Of a DNA stretch of 10,602 nucleotides, positions 1 to 7,632 are shown piece by piece; the stretch's first letter is position 1; the number at the start of each line of letters is the position of its first letter. Below the pieces are notes generated by a model. That model was given only the letters and a program-made list of their open reading frames with translations. It searched no databases and was not told the DNA's origin. The stretch lies in contig DPCK01000142.1 of assembly GCA_003516285.1 (NCBI GenBank), positions 5,914-16,515 of the forward strand, given 5' to 3'. Position numbers and translations under genes: made by a program. Source of the DNA: Lutibacter sp. (GTDB lineage: Bacteria > Bacteroidota > Bacteroidia > Flavobacteriales > Flavobacteriaceae).

Positions 1-1230
1 ATAATGGCTTTGGGCACTTTGGCCGAAAATTATGAGTTTGCCGCCGTCAAATCCGCAGGGATTTCCTTAAAAAGAGTGATTCGTCCATTGGTAATTTTAG
101 TGGTGCTGTTAAGCGGACTTAACTTCGTGTTTTTAAACAATATTTATCCGTGGGCAACTTTGAAACAGAAAAATTTGTATTTGAATATGAAAAAGAAAAA
201 ACCGGCTTTGGCACTGGTTCCGGGAGCATTTAATACCGAAATTCCTGGGTTTAGCATAAAATTTGACGAAAAATACGGGGAAGAAAAAAACTTATTAAAA
301 AATGTTCAAATAGCAGATTTAAGCGCCAACAAAGGAAAAATAAAAGTAATTACTGCCGAAAAAGGCACCATTTCTACCGAAGAAGGAAGCAAATATATGA
401 CACTAACCCTTGAAAACGGGAATTACTTCGAAGAACATCTCAATCGGACAATGATGCCACAAGACAGGGCTAAAATGCCTGCCTCAAAAGCAACATTTAA
501 AACTTATACCATTAATATTGACATTTCTTCCTTTAGTGATGGCAACACACTTAATGATGAAAAAGTTAAAGAGCATCACGGGATGTTAAGTATTGTTCAA
601 TTGGATTCAATTTCAAAAATAAATAAAGTAGATTATGATACCTATATACAAAACAGGGCCGATATTTTTTACAATTCAATTTATGCCAAAAAATTATACA
701 AATACCCTGATTCTGTATTAAACAAAAAATTAGCGCCGGAAATATTGAATAATTTCAACCTAAGGAACAAAAGTACGGTGCTGAATGAATCCATTCAACT
801 GCTGAACAGAAATATTGACAGGAATAAATATCAGATAAAAGATTTTAAAGACAAGAGGAAGATTCTGAATCTCTACGATTTTGAATTTTATTATAGAATT
901 TCCTTTTCATTGGCTTGTTTGGTATTATTTTTTATAGGAGCCCCATTAGGATCCATCATAAGAAAAGGAGGATTCGGGTTGCCTATGATTATGGCAATCA
1001 CCATTTTTGTCATCTACTTTTTCATATCGCAGCTGGGCAGAAACTTATCCGAAGAAAGTGCCATTTCGGCTTTATTGGGCAGTTGGCTTTCAACTTTAAT
1101 CTTGTTACCGTTCGGCCTTTTGCTGACCCGAAGAGCTACAAAAGGAATGGGCATATTTAATATTGATGCGCTGTTTGACAGAGCCCAAAAAATATTCATA
1201 AAATTCACAGAAAAAATTTCAGTTAAATAA
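1..1230 (+). CDS. LptF/LptG-family permease, 5'-truncated by window edge
   Basis: Inner-membrane permease of the YjgP/YjgQ (LptF/LptG) family. In the LptB2FG ABC transporter these proteins extract lipopolysaccharide from the inner membrane and pass it to LptC/LptA. The reading frame is open from base 1, and the visible start at 4 is internal: the first transmembrane helix expected in the family is missing. Numbering from the Met at base 4, hydrophobic helices lie at about 28-48, 298-316, 325-343 and 355-375. Between them is a large periplasmic part, with the beta-rich jellyroll at about 70-175 and then a charged, probably helical insert to about 290, as in Bacteroidota homologues. The segment near 312-324 (GAPLGSIIRKGG) is a conserved family signature before the last helices. 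The stop codon shares one base with the ribB start, so the two are translationally coupled. Sequence alone does not separate LptF from LptG. Confidence 0.92.
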   Translation: MMALGTLAENYEFAAVKSAGISLKRVIRPLVILVVLLSGLNFVFLNNIYPWATLKQKNLYLNMKKKKPALALVPGAFNTEIPGFSIKFDEKYGEEKNLLKNVQIADLSANKGKIKVITAEKGTISTEEGSKYMTLTLENGNYFEEHLNRTMMPQDRAKMPASKATFKTYTINIDISSFSDGNTLNDEKVKEHHGMLSIVQLDSISKINKVDYDTYIQNRADIFYNSIYAKKLYKYPDSVLNKKLAPEILNNFNLRNKSTVLNESIQLLNRNIDRNKYQIKDFKDKRKILNLYDFEFYYRISFSLACLVLFFIGAPLGSIIRKGGFGLPMIMAITIFVIYFFISQLGRNLSEESAISALLGSWLSTLILLPFGLLLTRRATKGMGIFNIDALFDRAQKIFIKFTEKISVK

Positions 1231-2372
1231 TGAAAACTTCAACAAGTACCATTAAACTTAATACCATTCAAGAAGCAATAGAAGATATCAAAAACGGCAA
1301 AATGATTATTGTTGTTGATGATCAAGACCGTGAAAATGAAGGTGATTTTATAGCTGCTGCAGAATGTGTGACACCTGAGATGATTAATTTTATGGCCCAA
1401 CACGGCAGAGGTTTAATTTGTGCGCCTCTAACTGAAAATCGTGCCGATGAGCTTGGATTGCCGCTTATGGTAAACAAAAATACTGTTTTGCACAATACGC
1501 AATTCACGGTTTCCATTGATTTAATTGGAAGCGGATGCTCAACCGGAATTTCTGTGCATGACAGGGCCAAAACCATAAAAGCAATCACTTCAAAAGAGAC
1601 TAAACCGGAAGATTTTGGACGACCAGGGCATATTTTTCCGTTAAGAGCAAAAGAAGGCGGCGTTTTGCGCAGAACTGGGCATACAGAAGCTTCTATTGAT
1701 TTGGCGCGTTTGGCGGGATTTCAGCCTGCGGGAATATTGGTGGAAATTTTGAATGAAGACGGAACAATGGCAAGATTGCCACAATTGATGGAAGTTGCAA
1801 AAAAATTCAAATTAAAGATTATTTCTATCGAAGATTTAGTGGCTTACCGTATGAAATATGATTCATTAATCAACAAAATTGAAAATTTCACCTTGCAAAC
1901 CCGTTTTGGTGAATTTCAATTGAGAGCCTACAAACAAACCACGAACAACCAGGTGCATATTGCGCTGACCAAAGGTACTTGGGAGCCGGATGAACCTATA
2001 TTGGTGCGCGTAAATTCTTCGTTGATCAACAATGATATCCTTAGATTGCTTACCGCAAAACCCGACGATAAGTTTTCTAAAATCTTTAAAATGATTAACG
2101 ATGAAGGAAAAGGCGCGGCTGTTTTTATCAGCCAGGAAAATCAATCTTTTAACTTAATAAATAGATTATCGTTATTAAGGGAAGCCCAAAAAAATACCGA
2201 GCATAAAGTGCCTCAAATTCAACCCGATGACAAAGATTTTGGTATTGGCGCCCAAATTCTGCACGATTTGGATATTAGCAAACTGCGTGTTTTGTCTAAT
2301 GCCCCAACTTTTAAAAAACGCATAGGGATGACTGGTTATGGTTTGGAAATTGTTGAGTATGTAAGTTATTAA
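1230..2372 (+). CDS. ribB: 3,4-dihydroxy-2-butanone-4-phosphate synthase with degenerate GTP cyclohydrolase II-like C-terminal domain
   Basis: Cytoplasmic riboflavin-pathway enzyme converting ribulose 5-phosphate to DHBP plus formate, the four-carbon donor for lumazine synthase. Residues about 8-207 are a complete DHBP synthase domain: the acidic Mg-binding stretch DDQDRENEGD (30-39), GRPGHIFPLRAKEGGVLRR (130-148) and GHTEASIDLARLAG (150-163). Residues about 218-380 have the layout of GTP cyclohydrolase II, starting TRFGEF and ending with GIGAQIL (338-344) and GYGLEI (369-374). However, the three zinc-binding cysteines are replaced (Leu265, Ala276, Pro278) and the whole domain has no cysteine. 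The GRGIGL-type segment is also not recognisable. I infer the tail cannot act as a cyclohydrolase, so a separate ribA should exist elsewhere in the genome. Length, 380 aa, is near that of normal RibBA fusions. It overlaps the upstream permease by 1 base (TAATG), which supports this start. Confidence 0.95.
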   Translation: MKTSTSTIKLNTIQEAIEDIKNGKMIIVVDDQDRENEGDFIAAAECVTPEMINFMAQHGRGLICAPLTENRADELGLPLMVNKNTVLHNTQFTVSIDLIGSGCSTGISVHDRAKTIKAITSKETKPEDFGRPGHIFPLRAKEGGVLRRTGHTEASIDLARLAGFQPAGILVEILNEDGTMARLPQLMEVAKKFKLKIISIEDLVAYRMKYDSLINKIENFTLQTRFGEFQLRAYKQTTNNQVHIALTKGTWEPDEPILVRVNSSLINNDILRLLTAKPDDKFSKIFKMINDEGKGAAVFISQENQSFNLINRLSLLREAQKNTEHKVPQIQPDDKDFGIGAQILHDLDISKLRVLSNAPTFKKRIGMTGYGLEIVEYVSY

Positions 2373-2391
2373 ATCTTAAATTTTAATTGCA

Positions 2392-3102
2392 TTGAAAAAG
2401 ATAGTTATTGCTTGTTTATTCAACCTTTTTATTTTCAGTTGCAACAACCCGAAGAGTCAATCAGAAAAGGAAACTGTTTCAAAAAAAAACGGATTTGTGT
2501 TGCAGGGAACCCTGAAATCCACTTTATCGGACAAGGTTTATTTGAGTAAAATTATTGAAAATGACCTTCAACCTGTTGATTCGGTTAAAATTGAAAATAA
2601 CAACTTTACTTTTCAAGGAATTGTTGAGTATCCGGAACGATTTATGTTGTCTTTTGAAAATTCATCAGCAGCAGTTATTTTCATTGTTGAAAACAAAAAT
2701 TTTGAAATTTTAATAGATCCAAATCAGCTTGATGAGCCCGTTATTAAAGGTTCCGAGTTAAACACCAAATTGCTGGAATATAAATTGGCCTCAAAAAATA
2801 TCTTCAAAAAAATAGATTATTTATTCCCTAAATTCCAAAAAGCACGACTTGAAAATGATGTTAAAAAGCTAGCTGAAGTAGGAAATGAATTGAAAAAAAT
2901 TGAAACTGAATTCACCGATTTCAGCTATAATTTCATAAAAAACAACAGTGATTCTTATGTTGCGGCAATGGTTTTAAGCGACCAATTAAAGTCGGCAACT
3001 GTTGATACACTTAGAATAAGCAACACCTTTAAACTTCTTTCTGAAGAAGTAAAAAAATCGCCCGATGCACAACTTATTGCCACTGCCCTCGATTTACGTT
3101 AA
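2392..3102 (+). CDS. DUF4369 domain lipoprotein, short form without thioredoxin domain
   Basis: Predicted lipoprotein of unknown function. The N-terminus (MKKIVIACLFNLFIFSC) is a type II signal peptide with lipidated Cys17, then a polar Asn/Lys/Ser/Glu linker. Residues about 35-125 fit the DUF4369 pattern: FVLQGTL, then VYLSK, VDSVKI, NNFTFQG and a Pro-containing strand. Residues 130-225 are charged and helical. In many Bacteroidota proteins DUF4369 precedes an AhpC/TSA or thioredoxin-like domain. Here the protein stops at 236 aa where that domain would begin, with no CxxC motif. The start is TTG: the frame has a stop at 2377-2379, and the next in-frame ATG (about 2644) would remove the signal peptide. 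It follows ribB by 19 bases, so is probably cotranscribed. Its last 9 bases overlap the end of the convergent pepE gene. Confidence 0.8.
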   Translation: MKKIVIACLFNLFIFSCNNPKSQSEKETVSKKNGFVLQGTLKSTLSDKVYLSKIIENDLQPVDSVKIENNNFTFQGIVEYPERFMLSFENSSAAVIFIVENKNFEILIDPNQLDEPVIKGSELNTKLLEYKLASKNIFKKIDYLFPKFQKARLENDVKKLAEVGNELKKIETEFTDFSYNFIKNNSDSYVAAMVLSDQLKSATVDTLRISNTFKLLSEEVKKSPDAQLIATALDLR

Positions 3103-3114
3103 AAAACTTAAATC
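3091..3114. other. Inverted repeat spanning the convergent stop codons
   Basis: Two 10-base arms, 3091-3100 and 3105-3114, pair at 9 of 10 positions around an AAAA loop. They cover the 9-base overlap between the DUF4369 gene and pepE, so both stop codons lie in the stem-loop. Neither strand has a clear T-tract after the stem and the stem is AT-rich. It is at most a weak bidirectional terminator or RNA end-stabilising hairpin, and could be chance. Confidence 0.3.
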
Positions 3115-3801
3115 GGTTTCTGGCGGCAATTCAATTGCAGGCTTATTTTGCTGAAACAAACGCGCATTTAAAGGCCCTTTTAAAGTAATTTTACCTTCTT
3201 TTAGGTACAGCCAACTTCCTTCCCTAAGTCCTAAAACAGCCGTTTTATTAAGCGTATGGTATTCATTGATTCGGGTTTCCCGAGTTTCTCCCATATGGGT
3301 CGAATTTGGATCCGGATCTAAATAATGGCAATTTAAATTGAAATTCACAAAGCCAAACGTCTCAAAACTTGGCGGATAAATAATAGGCATATCGTTGGTG
3401 TTTTGCATCGTTAATCCTCCAATAACGCTACCTGCACTGGTTCCAAAATAAGGTGTTCCGTTTTCAACCACATTTTTAATTGTGGAAATCAACTTCATTT
3501 TGTACAATTGCTTCACCAATAAAAAAGTGTTCCCGCCACCAATAAAAATACCTTTCGTCTGATTTACGGCGTCAATTGCATTGCTAAATTCGTGGATTCC
3601 TTTGATGCGAATATTGATTTTATCAAAGCCTTTTTTTGCCGCTTCGGTATAAGCCTCGTGCGTAATTCCTCCCGGACGCGCATAAGGAATAAACAAAATT
3701 TCATTTACGCCTTTAAAAAATTCGGCCAATTCAGGTAAAATATATTCAAGATATCCCTTTCCGTGAACCGTTGATGTGCTCGCAATCAATATTTTTTTCA
3801 T
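3094..3801 (-). CDS. pepE: Peptidase E (alpha-aspartyl dipeptidase, family S51)
   Basis: Cytoplasmic serine dipeptidase that cleaves peptides with N-terminal aspartate (Asp-Xaa). The sequence aligns over its whole length with Salmonella PepE from memory, with a constant +2 offset around the active site: nucleophile Ser122 in GTSAGS (120-125), Asp137 in NDMP (136-139) and His159 in NCHY (157-160). These correspond to Ser120, Asp135 and His157 of the Salmonella enzyme. Other family marks are IGGGNTF (87-93) and GETRETRI (171-178). There is no signal peptide, and 235 aa is the normal length (about 230). It is a single gene on the - strand, divergent from the gene at 3897 and overlapping the DUF4369 gene by 9 bases at the 3' end. 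A good Bacteroidota-type promoter lies just upstream of its ATG. Confidence 0.96.
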   Translation of the reverse strand: MKKILIASTSTVHGKGYLEYILPELAEFFKGVNEILFIPYARPGGITHEAYTEAAKKGFDKINIRIKGIHEFSNAIDAVNQTKGIFIGGGNTFLLVKQLYKMKLISTIKNVVENGTPYFGTSAGSVIGGLTMQNTNDMPIIYPPSFETFGFVNFNLNCHYLDPDPNSTHMGETRETRINEYHTLNKTAVLGLREGSWLYLKEGKITLKGPLNARLFQQNKPAIELPPETDLSFLT

Positions 3802-3817
3802 TTCATCAAAGTTTTAC

Positions 3818-3847
3818 CAAATGTACAAATTTTCAATCTTAACAAAA
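3818..3847 (-). promoter_or_regulatory. Candidate sigma-ABfr-type promoter for pepE
   Basis: Read on the - strand, TACATTTG (3818-3825) is a perfect match to the Bacteroidota -7 box TAnnTTTG. A TTTTG (3843-3847) lies 17 bases upstream as the -33 element. The expected transcription start is about 10 bases ahead of the pepE ATG, giving a very short leader, which is common in this phylum. The assignment is by consensus only. Confidence 0.5.
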
Positions 3848-3896
3848 GTTTATAATTGCCATCAATTTTCATAAGTTCTCATTCGCTTACTTTGTA

Positions 3897-4667
3897 ATGA
3901 TGAAAAGAAAACTAACCTGCTTATTTTTGCTCGTTTTTTTTGCTATGAAGGGCTTTTCACAAGAGAAATACGCACTCATTTCAGGAAAAATAATCAGTTC
4001 CAACAATGCTGTTGTCAACGTTCATATTGTAAACCAAAATACCAAATTAGGAACCGTTAGCAATGACAACGGTGAATTTGAAATGTTAGTTTCTTTACAT
4101 GATATCTTGCTTTTTTCCTCTATTGAATATGAAAGAAAAGAAATTAAAATAACCGAAAACTACCTGAAATATAAAAAAATGGTGGTTGAATTAGTTCCAT
4201 CTGTAAATGAATTGGCTGAAGTTTTTATTGAAGGTTTAACCGGAAATTTGAATTATGACATCAAAAAAGTGCCGCTAGACACATTGCCTAAACATTCGTT
4301 TTTTCTCAAACCTGGCGATTTAAAAAAGGCTTTGCCTCCCGATTTACACGGGCAAAAAAAAGCGCCTTATGTTGGTTTTTTTCCACCCATTCCCGGAAGT
4401 ATTTCGCTTCCTGATCCCGGTTATGAAGCTGAACAGCGATTGAAACGAGAAATTTATCGCAATAAACAATTCCCTACAAAAATAATAAAACAATTTGGTT
4501 TGGCTTATTTTACCGACAAATTGCTTATTCCTGAAGAAAAAATCGATCACTTTTTGGCCTACTGCGAAGACAGAAATATTATTGCCGCATTTTACAAAAA
4601 CAATTTATTGGAGGTGATCCAAATTCTGCGGGAAGAAAGCGAAACATACAATGCTATCAAAAATTAA
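3897..4667 (+). CDS. Exported CarboxypepD_reg-like domain protein of unknown function
   Basis: A signal peptide (about 1-21, probable cleavage between Ser21 and Gln22) is followed by a domain at about 26-103 with the CarboxypepD_reg-like beta-sandwich pattern. That pattern runs: ISGKIIS, then VVNVHIVN, a GTVSNDNGEFEM strand typical of the family (52-63), and LVPSVNELAEVFIEG (99-113), as seen ahead of TonB-dependent receptor plugs. Here no plug or barrel follows. Instead residues 114-256 form a Pro- and Lys-rich, mainly soluble region ending in an amphipathic helix. I recognise this tail only as resembling flavobacterial conserved hypothetical proteins. Probable location is the periplasm. The start is ATGATG (3897 or 3900); the first is used here. 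It is divergent from pepE and lies 70 bases ahead of the DUF6702 gene. Confidence 0.8.
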   Translation: MMKRKLTCLFLLVFFAMKGFSQEKYALISGKIISSNNAVVNVHIVNQNTKLGTVSNDNGEFEMLVSLHDILLFSSIEYERKEIKITENYLKYKKMVVELVPSVNELAEVFIEGLTGNLNYDIKKVPLDTLPKHSFFLKPGDLKKALPPDLHGQKKAPYVGFFPPIPGSISLPDPGYEAEQRLKREIYRNKQFPTKIIKQFGLAYFTDKLLIPEEKIDHFLAYCEDRNIIAAFYKNNLLEVIQILREESETYNAIKN

Positions 4668-4737
4668 TACGTTTATGTAACTAAAATCACTCTTTTTTGG
4701 AATACTTTTTGTTTATTAGCCATCATATTTAACCTTT

Positions 4738-5235
4738 ATGAAATTTAAAAAAATTATTGTCATTTTATTTGTTCTTCCCTTGTTTGCTTTTACATTGCAC
4801 AAGTATTATGTGAGTTTATGCGAAATTGAATACCTAAAAGAAAAGCAATCAATCCAAATTACTTTGGGTGTTTTTATAGAGGATCTTGAATTTATCCTCG
4901 ATAAAAATAGCGGCAAATCGTTAAATTTGGCCAGTAAAGCAGAAATAGCGAATGTTGATGATTACTATAAAAAATACCTGAATGAACATTTACAAATCTT
5001 GGCGAATGGCAAAAATCAGTTGTATAAATATATCGGAAAAGAATATGACGGCGATATTGTGCGATTTTATTTGGAAATAACTGACATTAAAGAACTTAAA
5101 TCTATTGAAATCACCAACAATATATTAATAAGTGAATTTCCCGACCAAAAGAATATCGTAAAAATCAAAGTGAAAGATTTTAATAAAACGTTTTATCTCA
5201 ACAAATCAAATAATAAAAGTTTATTAAAATTTTGA
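4738..5235 (+). CDS. DUF6702 family protein
   Basis: Small protein of unknown function with an uncleaved or weakly cleaved N-terminal hydrophobic segment (about 4-19). Directly after it comes the family hallmark HKYYVSLCEIEY (21-32), then the strand pairs QSIQITLGVFIEDLE (37-51) and a long alternating hydrophobic C-terminal part, suggesting a secreted or periplasmic beta-rich domain. The conserved His21 and the acidic residues near 49-51 are the most recognisable positions. The 165 aa length is usual for the family as I know it. The gene lies 65 bases before the first M1 peptidase gene on the same strand. From memory, DUF6702 genes sit next to M1 peptidase genes in other Flavobacteriia, which hints at, but does not prove, a link with the peptidases. 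Confidence 0.82.
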   Translation: MKFKKIIVILFVLPLFAFTLHKYYVSLCEIEYLKEKQSIQITLGVFIEDLEFILDKNSGKSLNLASKAEIANVDDYYKKYLNEHLQILANGKNQLYKYIGKEYDGDIVRFYLEITDIKELKSIEITNNILISEFPDQKNIVKIKVKDFNKTFYLNKSNNKSLLKF

Positions 5236-5300
5236 TGATAAATTCAAAATTTGATTAAAAATAATTAAATTGTGCAAACTATAAAAACCTATCCATTAAA

Positions 5301-7568
5301 ATGAAAAAAATATTAGTTGCAGCCTTATTGACTGTTTTCTCCACCTCCTTTTTCGCCCAAGAAGTTGAACAAAAAACAACGACTCAAAAAGCACATTACA
5401 ACACAAGCAAATTTAAGCAATTACACGAAGAATTGCCTACGCCAAACAATGAACACAAAGCTTCCGGCGCACCCGGACACGAATATACGCAGCAGCAAGT
5501 TGATTATAAAATGAACATTGTTTTGGATGAAGAGAACAATAAAATATTTGGCGAAGAAACCATCACTTATCATAACAATTCGAAGGATCAATTAGAATAT
5601 TTATGGTTGCAATTAGATCAAAATATGCGTGCTCCGGATTCTAATACCCCTGAAATTAACGGTGGCGGACCAGATGTGATGTATTCGCCTTCGAAATTTA
5701 CAAAAACCTTTATGGGAAAACCATTCCAGGGAGGATTTAACATTGAATTTATAAAAGACGTTAATGGAAAAGAGGTAAGTTACCTGATTAACAAAACAAT
5801 GATGCGCATCAATTTGCCAAAGCCATTGGCTTCGGGCGAAAAATATGTTTTCAAAATAAAATGGTGGTACAATGTCAACGATTATATTGCCGATCGTGGC
5901 CGCTCGGGTTATGAACCTTTCCCAGACGGCAATAATTTATATGTGATTGCGCAATTTTTTCCACGTTTGGCGGTCTATAATAATGTGGAAGGCTGGCAAA
6001 ATTTACAATTTACCGGGCGAAGTGAATTTGCGTTGGAATTTGGGAATTATGAAGTTTCCATAACCACGCCAAAAGACCATATTTTAAACGCAACAGGCGT
6101 ACTCCAAAATCCGAAAGATGTGTTCACTTCAGCCCAAAATAAAAGGTATGAAGATTCAAAAACCGCCTTTGAAAATCCGGTTTTTATTGTAACACCCGAA
6201 GAAGCGTTGGCAGCTGAAAAAGGAAGATCAAAAGAAACAAAAACCTGGAAATTTTATGCAGAAAACGTACGGGATTTTGCATTTGCTTCTTCAAGAAAAT
6301 TAATTTGGGATGCGATGGCCGTAAACCTTAGCGGAAAAACGGTGATGGCTTACTCTTTATATCCAAATGAAGGAAATCCACTTTGGGAAGAACATTCAAC
6401 ACGGGCGGTGGCAAATACCTTAAAAGTTTATTCTGATTTTACCTTCGATTATCCTTATCCGCAAGCAACTTCCATCAATGCTGAGCGTCAGGGAATGGAA
6501 TATCCAATGATTTGTTGGAACGGCGGAAGGCCAAATAAGGAAGGAAAATATACCGATCGGACAAAAAAAGGAATGATTGGCGTTATTACACACGAAGTTG
6601 GGCATAATTTTTTCCCGATGATTGTGAATTCTGATGAACGTATGTGGACTTGGATGGATGAAGGCATCAATTCATTTGTTGAAATATATGCCGAATATAT
6701 TTACGATCCGGTACTGTTTCCTTTAACTGACCATCCAAAAAGTATTGTCAGATATATGTCTGGTGACCAAAGCGGCTTAGAGCCAATTATGTCGCAAGGA
6801 GAGGATTTGACCGACTTTGGATCAAACGCCTACGGAAAACCTGCAGCAGGATTATTTATTTTGAGAGAAACCGTGATGGGGCACGAATTATTTGACCACG
6901 CTTTTAAAACGTATGCTGAACGTTGGAAATTTAAACATCCTACGCCTGCCGATTTATTCAGAACAATGGAAGATGCTTCTGCAGTTGATTTAGACTGGTT
7001 TTGGAGAGGCTGGTTTTACACTACAGGCGCCAATGATATTGGCATCAAAGAAGTGAAAAAATATTATGTGACCGACAAACCAACCGAACGTGCCGAAAAT
7101 ATGGCAAAACGCTACGGAATGTCCGTTGATAAATTCCCTCCGGCTTTGTATTTGGTATCAGAAGACAGCCCGGAATTTAAAAACGATTTAAAATCAAAAA
7201 AACCTGAAGATTATAATTTGTTAAGCGATTATATCAATCAAAATTTCTCTTCAGAAGAAAAAACAGCATTAAAGGCTCCCAAATTTTTTTATGAGTTGGT
7301 TTTTGAAAAACCGGGCGATTTGGTGATGCCAATTATTGTTGAAATTGAATTTGAAGACGGATCAAAAGAGCGAAAACAATATCCTGCCGAAATATGGCGC
7401 AATAATGATGCTGAAGTCACCAAGGTTTTTCCATCCAGCAAAACCATCACAAAAATCACTGTTGATCCCGATGAGCAAACTGCCGACATCAATTTAAACA
7501 ACAACAGTTGGCCTAAACAAACAGAAAATAAATTTGAGAAATTCAAAAAAGATCAAATTAAATCTTAA
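5301..7568 (+). CDS. Exported M1 family metallopeptidase, copy 1
   Basis: Zinc aminopeptidase-type enzyme of the gluzincin clan. A Sec signal peptide covers residues 1-19 (FFA, then Gln20). The mature protein starts with a polar segment, then the N-terminal beta saddle domain of M1 enzymes (about 63-300). The catalytic domain has GMEYP (398-402) in the GAMEN substrate-binding position, HEVGH (431-435) and the third zinc ligand Glu454 exactly 18 residues later. Tyr511 in YGKPAAG is a good candidate for the transition-state tyrosine. Residues about 546-755 form the conserved C-terminal part. No type IX secretion C-terminal sorting domain or lipobox is visible, so a periplasmic location is inferred. 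It is 755 aa long. A strong terminator follows 8 bases after the stop. It is the first of two tandem paralogues; the other is at 7633. Exact substrate preference cannot be read from the sequence. Confidence 0.94.
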   Translation: MKKILVAALLTVFSTSFFAQEVEQKTTTQKAHYNTSKFKQLHEELPTPNNEHKASGAPGHEYTQQQVDYKMNIVLDEENNKIFGEETITYHNNSKDQLEYLWLQLDQNMRAPDSNTPEINGGGPDVMYSPSKFTKTFMGKPFQGGFNIEFIKDVNGKEVSYLINKTMMRINLPKPLASGEKYVFKIKWWYNVNDYIADRGRSGYEPFPDGNNLYVIAQFFPRLAVYNNVEGWQNLQFTGRSEFALEFGNYEVSITTPKDHILNATGVLQNPKDVFTSAQNKRYEDSKTAFENPVFIVTPEEALAAEKGRSKETKTWKFYAENVRDFAFASSRKLIWDAMAVNLSGKTVMAYSLYPNEGNPLWEEHSTRAVANTLKVYSDFTFDYPYPQATSINAERQGMEYPMICWNGGRPNKEGKYTDRTKKGMIGVITHEVGHNFFPMIVNSDERMWTWMDEGINSFVEIYAEYIYDPVLFPLTDHPKSIVRYMSGDQSGLEPIMSQGEDLTDFGSNAYGKPAAGLFILRETVMGHELFDHAFKTYAERWKFKHPTPADLFRTMEDASAVDLDWFWRGWFYTTGANDIGIKEVKKYYVTDKPTERAENMAKRYGMSVDKFPPALYLVSEDSPEFKNDLKSKKPEDYNLLSDYINQNFSSEEKTALKAPKFFYELVFEKPGDLVMPIIVEIEFEDGSKERKQYPAEIWRNNDAEVTKVFPSSKTITKITVDPDEQTADINLNNNSWPKQTENKFEKFKKDQIKS

Positions 7569-7575
7569 TAAAATG

Positions 7576-7600
7576 AGCCGCTCGATTGGGCGGCTTTTTT
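7576..7600 (+). terminator. Intrinsic terminator between the two M1 peptidase genes
   Basis: An 8-bp stem (7576-7583 with 7588-7595, one G-U pair, mostly G-C) closes a GATT tetraloop and runs into six T residues (7595-7600). It starts 8 bases after the stop of the first peptidase gene and ends 32 bases before the start of the second. It should end or strongly reduce transcription from the first copy. Confidence 0.85.
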
Positions 7601-7632
7601 AATTTGACACTTCTTCAAAAACAATTAATTTC

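Noticed and set aside
915..1208. Open frames on both strands inside the lptF/G-family gene
   Set aside because: They lie wholly within transmembrane-helix coding sequence of a convincing gene and show no protein-like family features.
1230..2372. Calling the gene a bifunctional ribBA
   Set aside because: The cyclohydrolase domain lacks all three zinc-binding cysteines, so only the DHBP synthase activity is supported.
3887..3894. TTACTTTG just before the ATG at 3897 as a -7 box
   Set aside because: It has one mismatch to TAnnTTTG, no TTG at 17-23 bases upstream, and would place the transcript start at or inside the start codon.
4703..4711. TACTTTTTG upstream of the DUF6702 gene as a -7 box
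   Set aside because: The spacing within the element is one base too long and no TTG lies at the right distance upstream.
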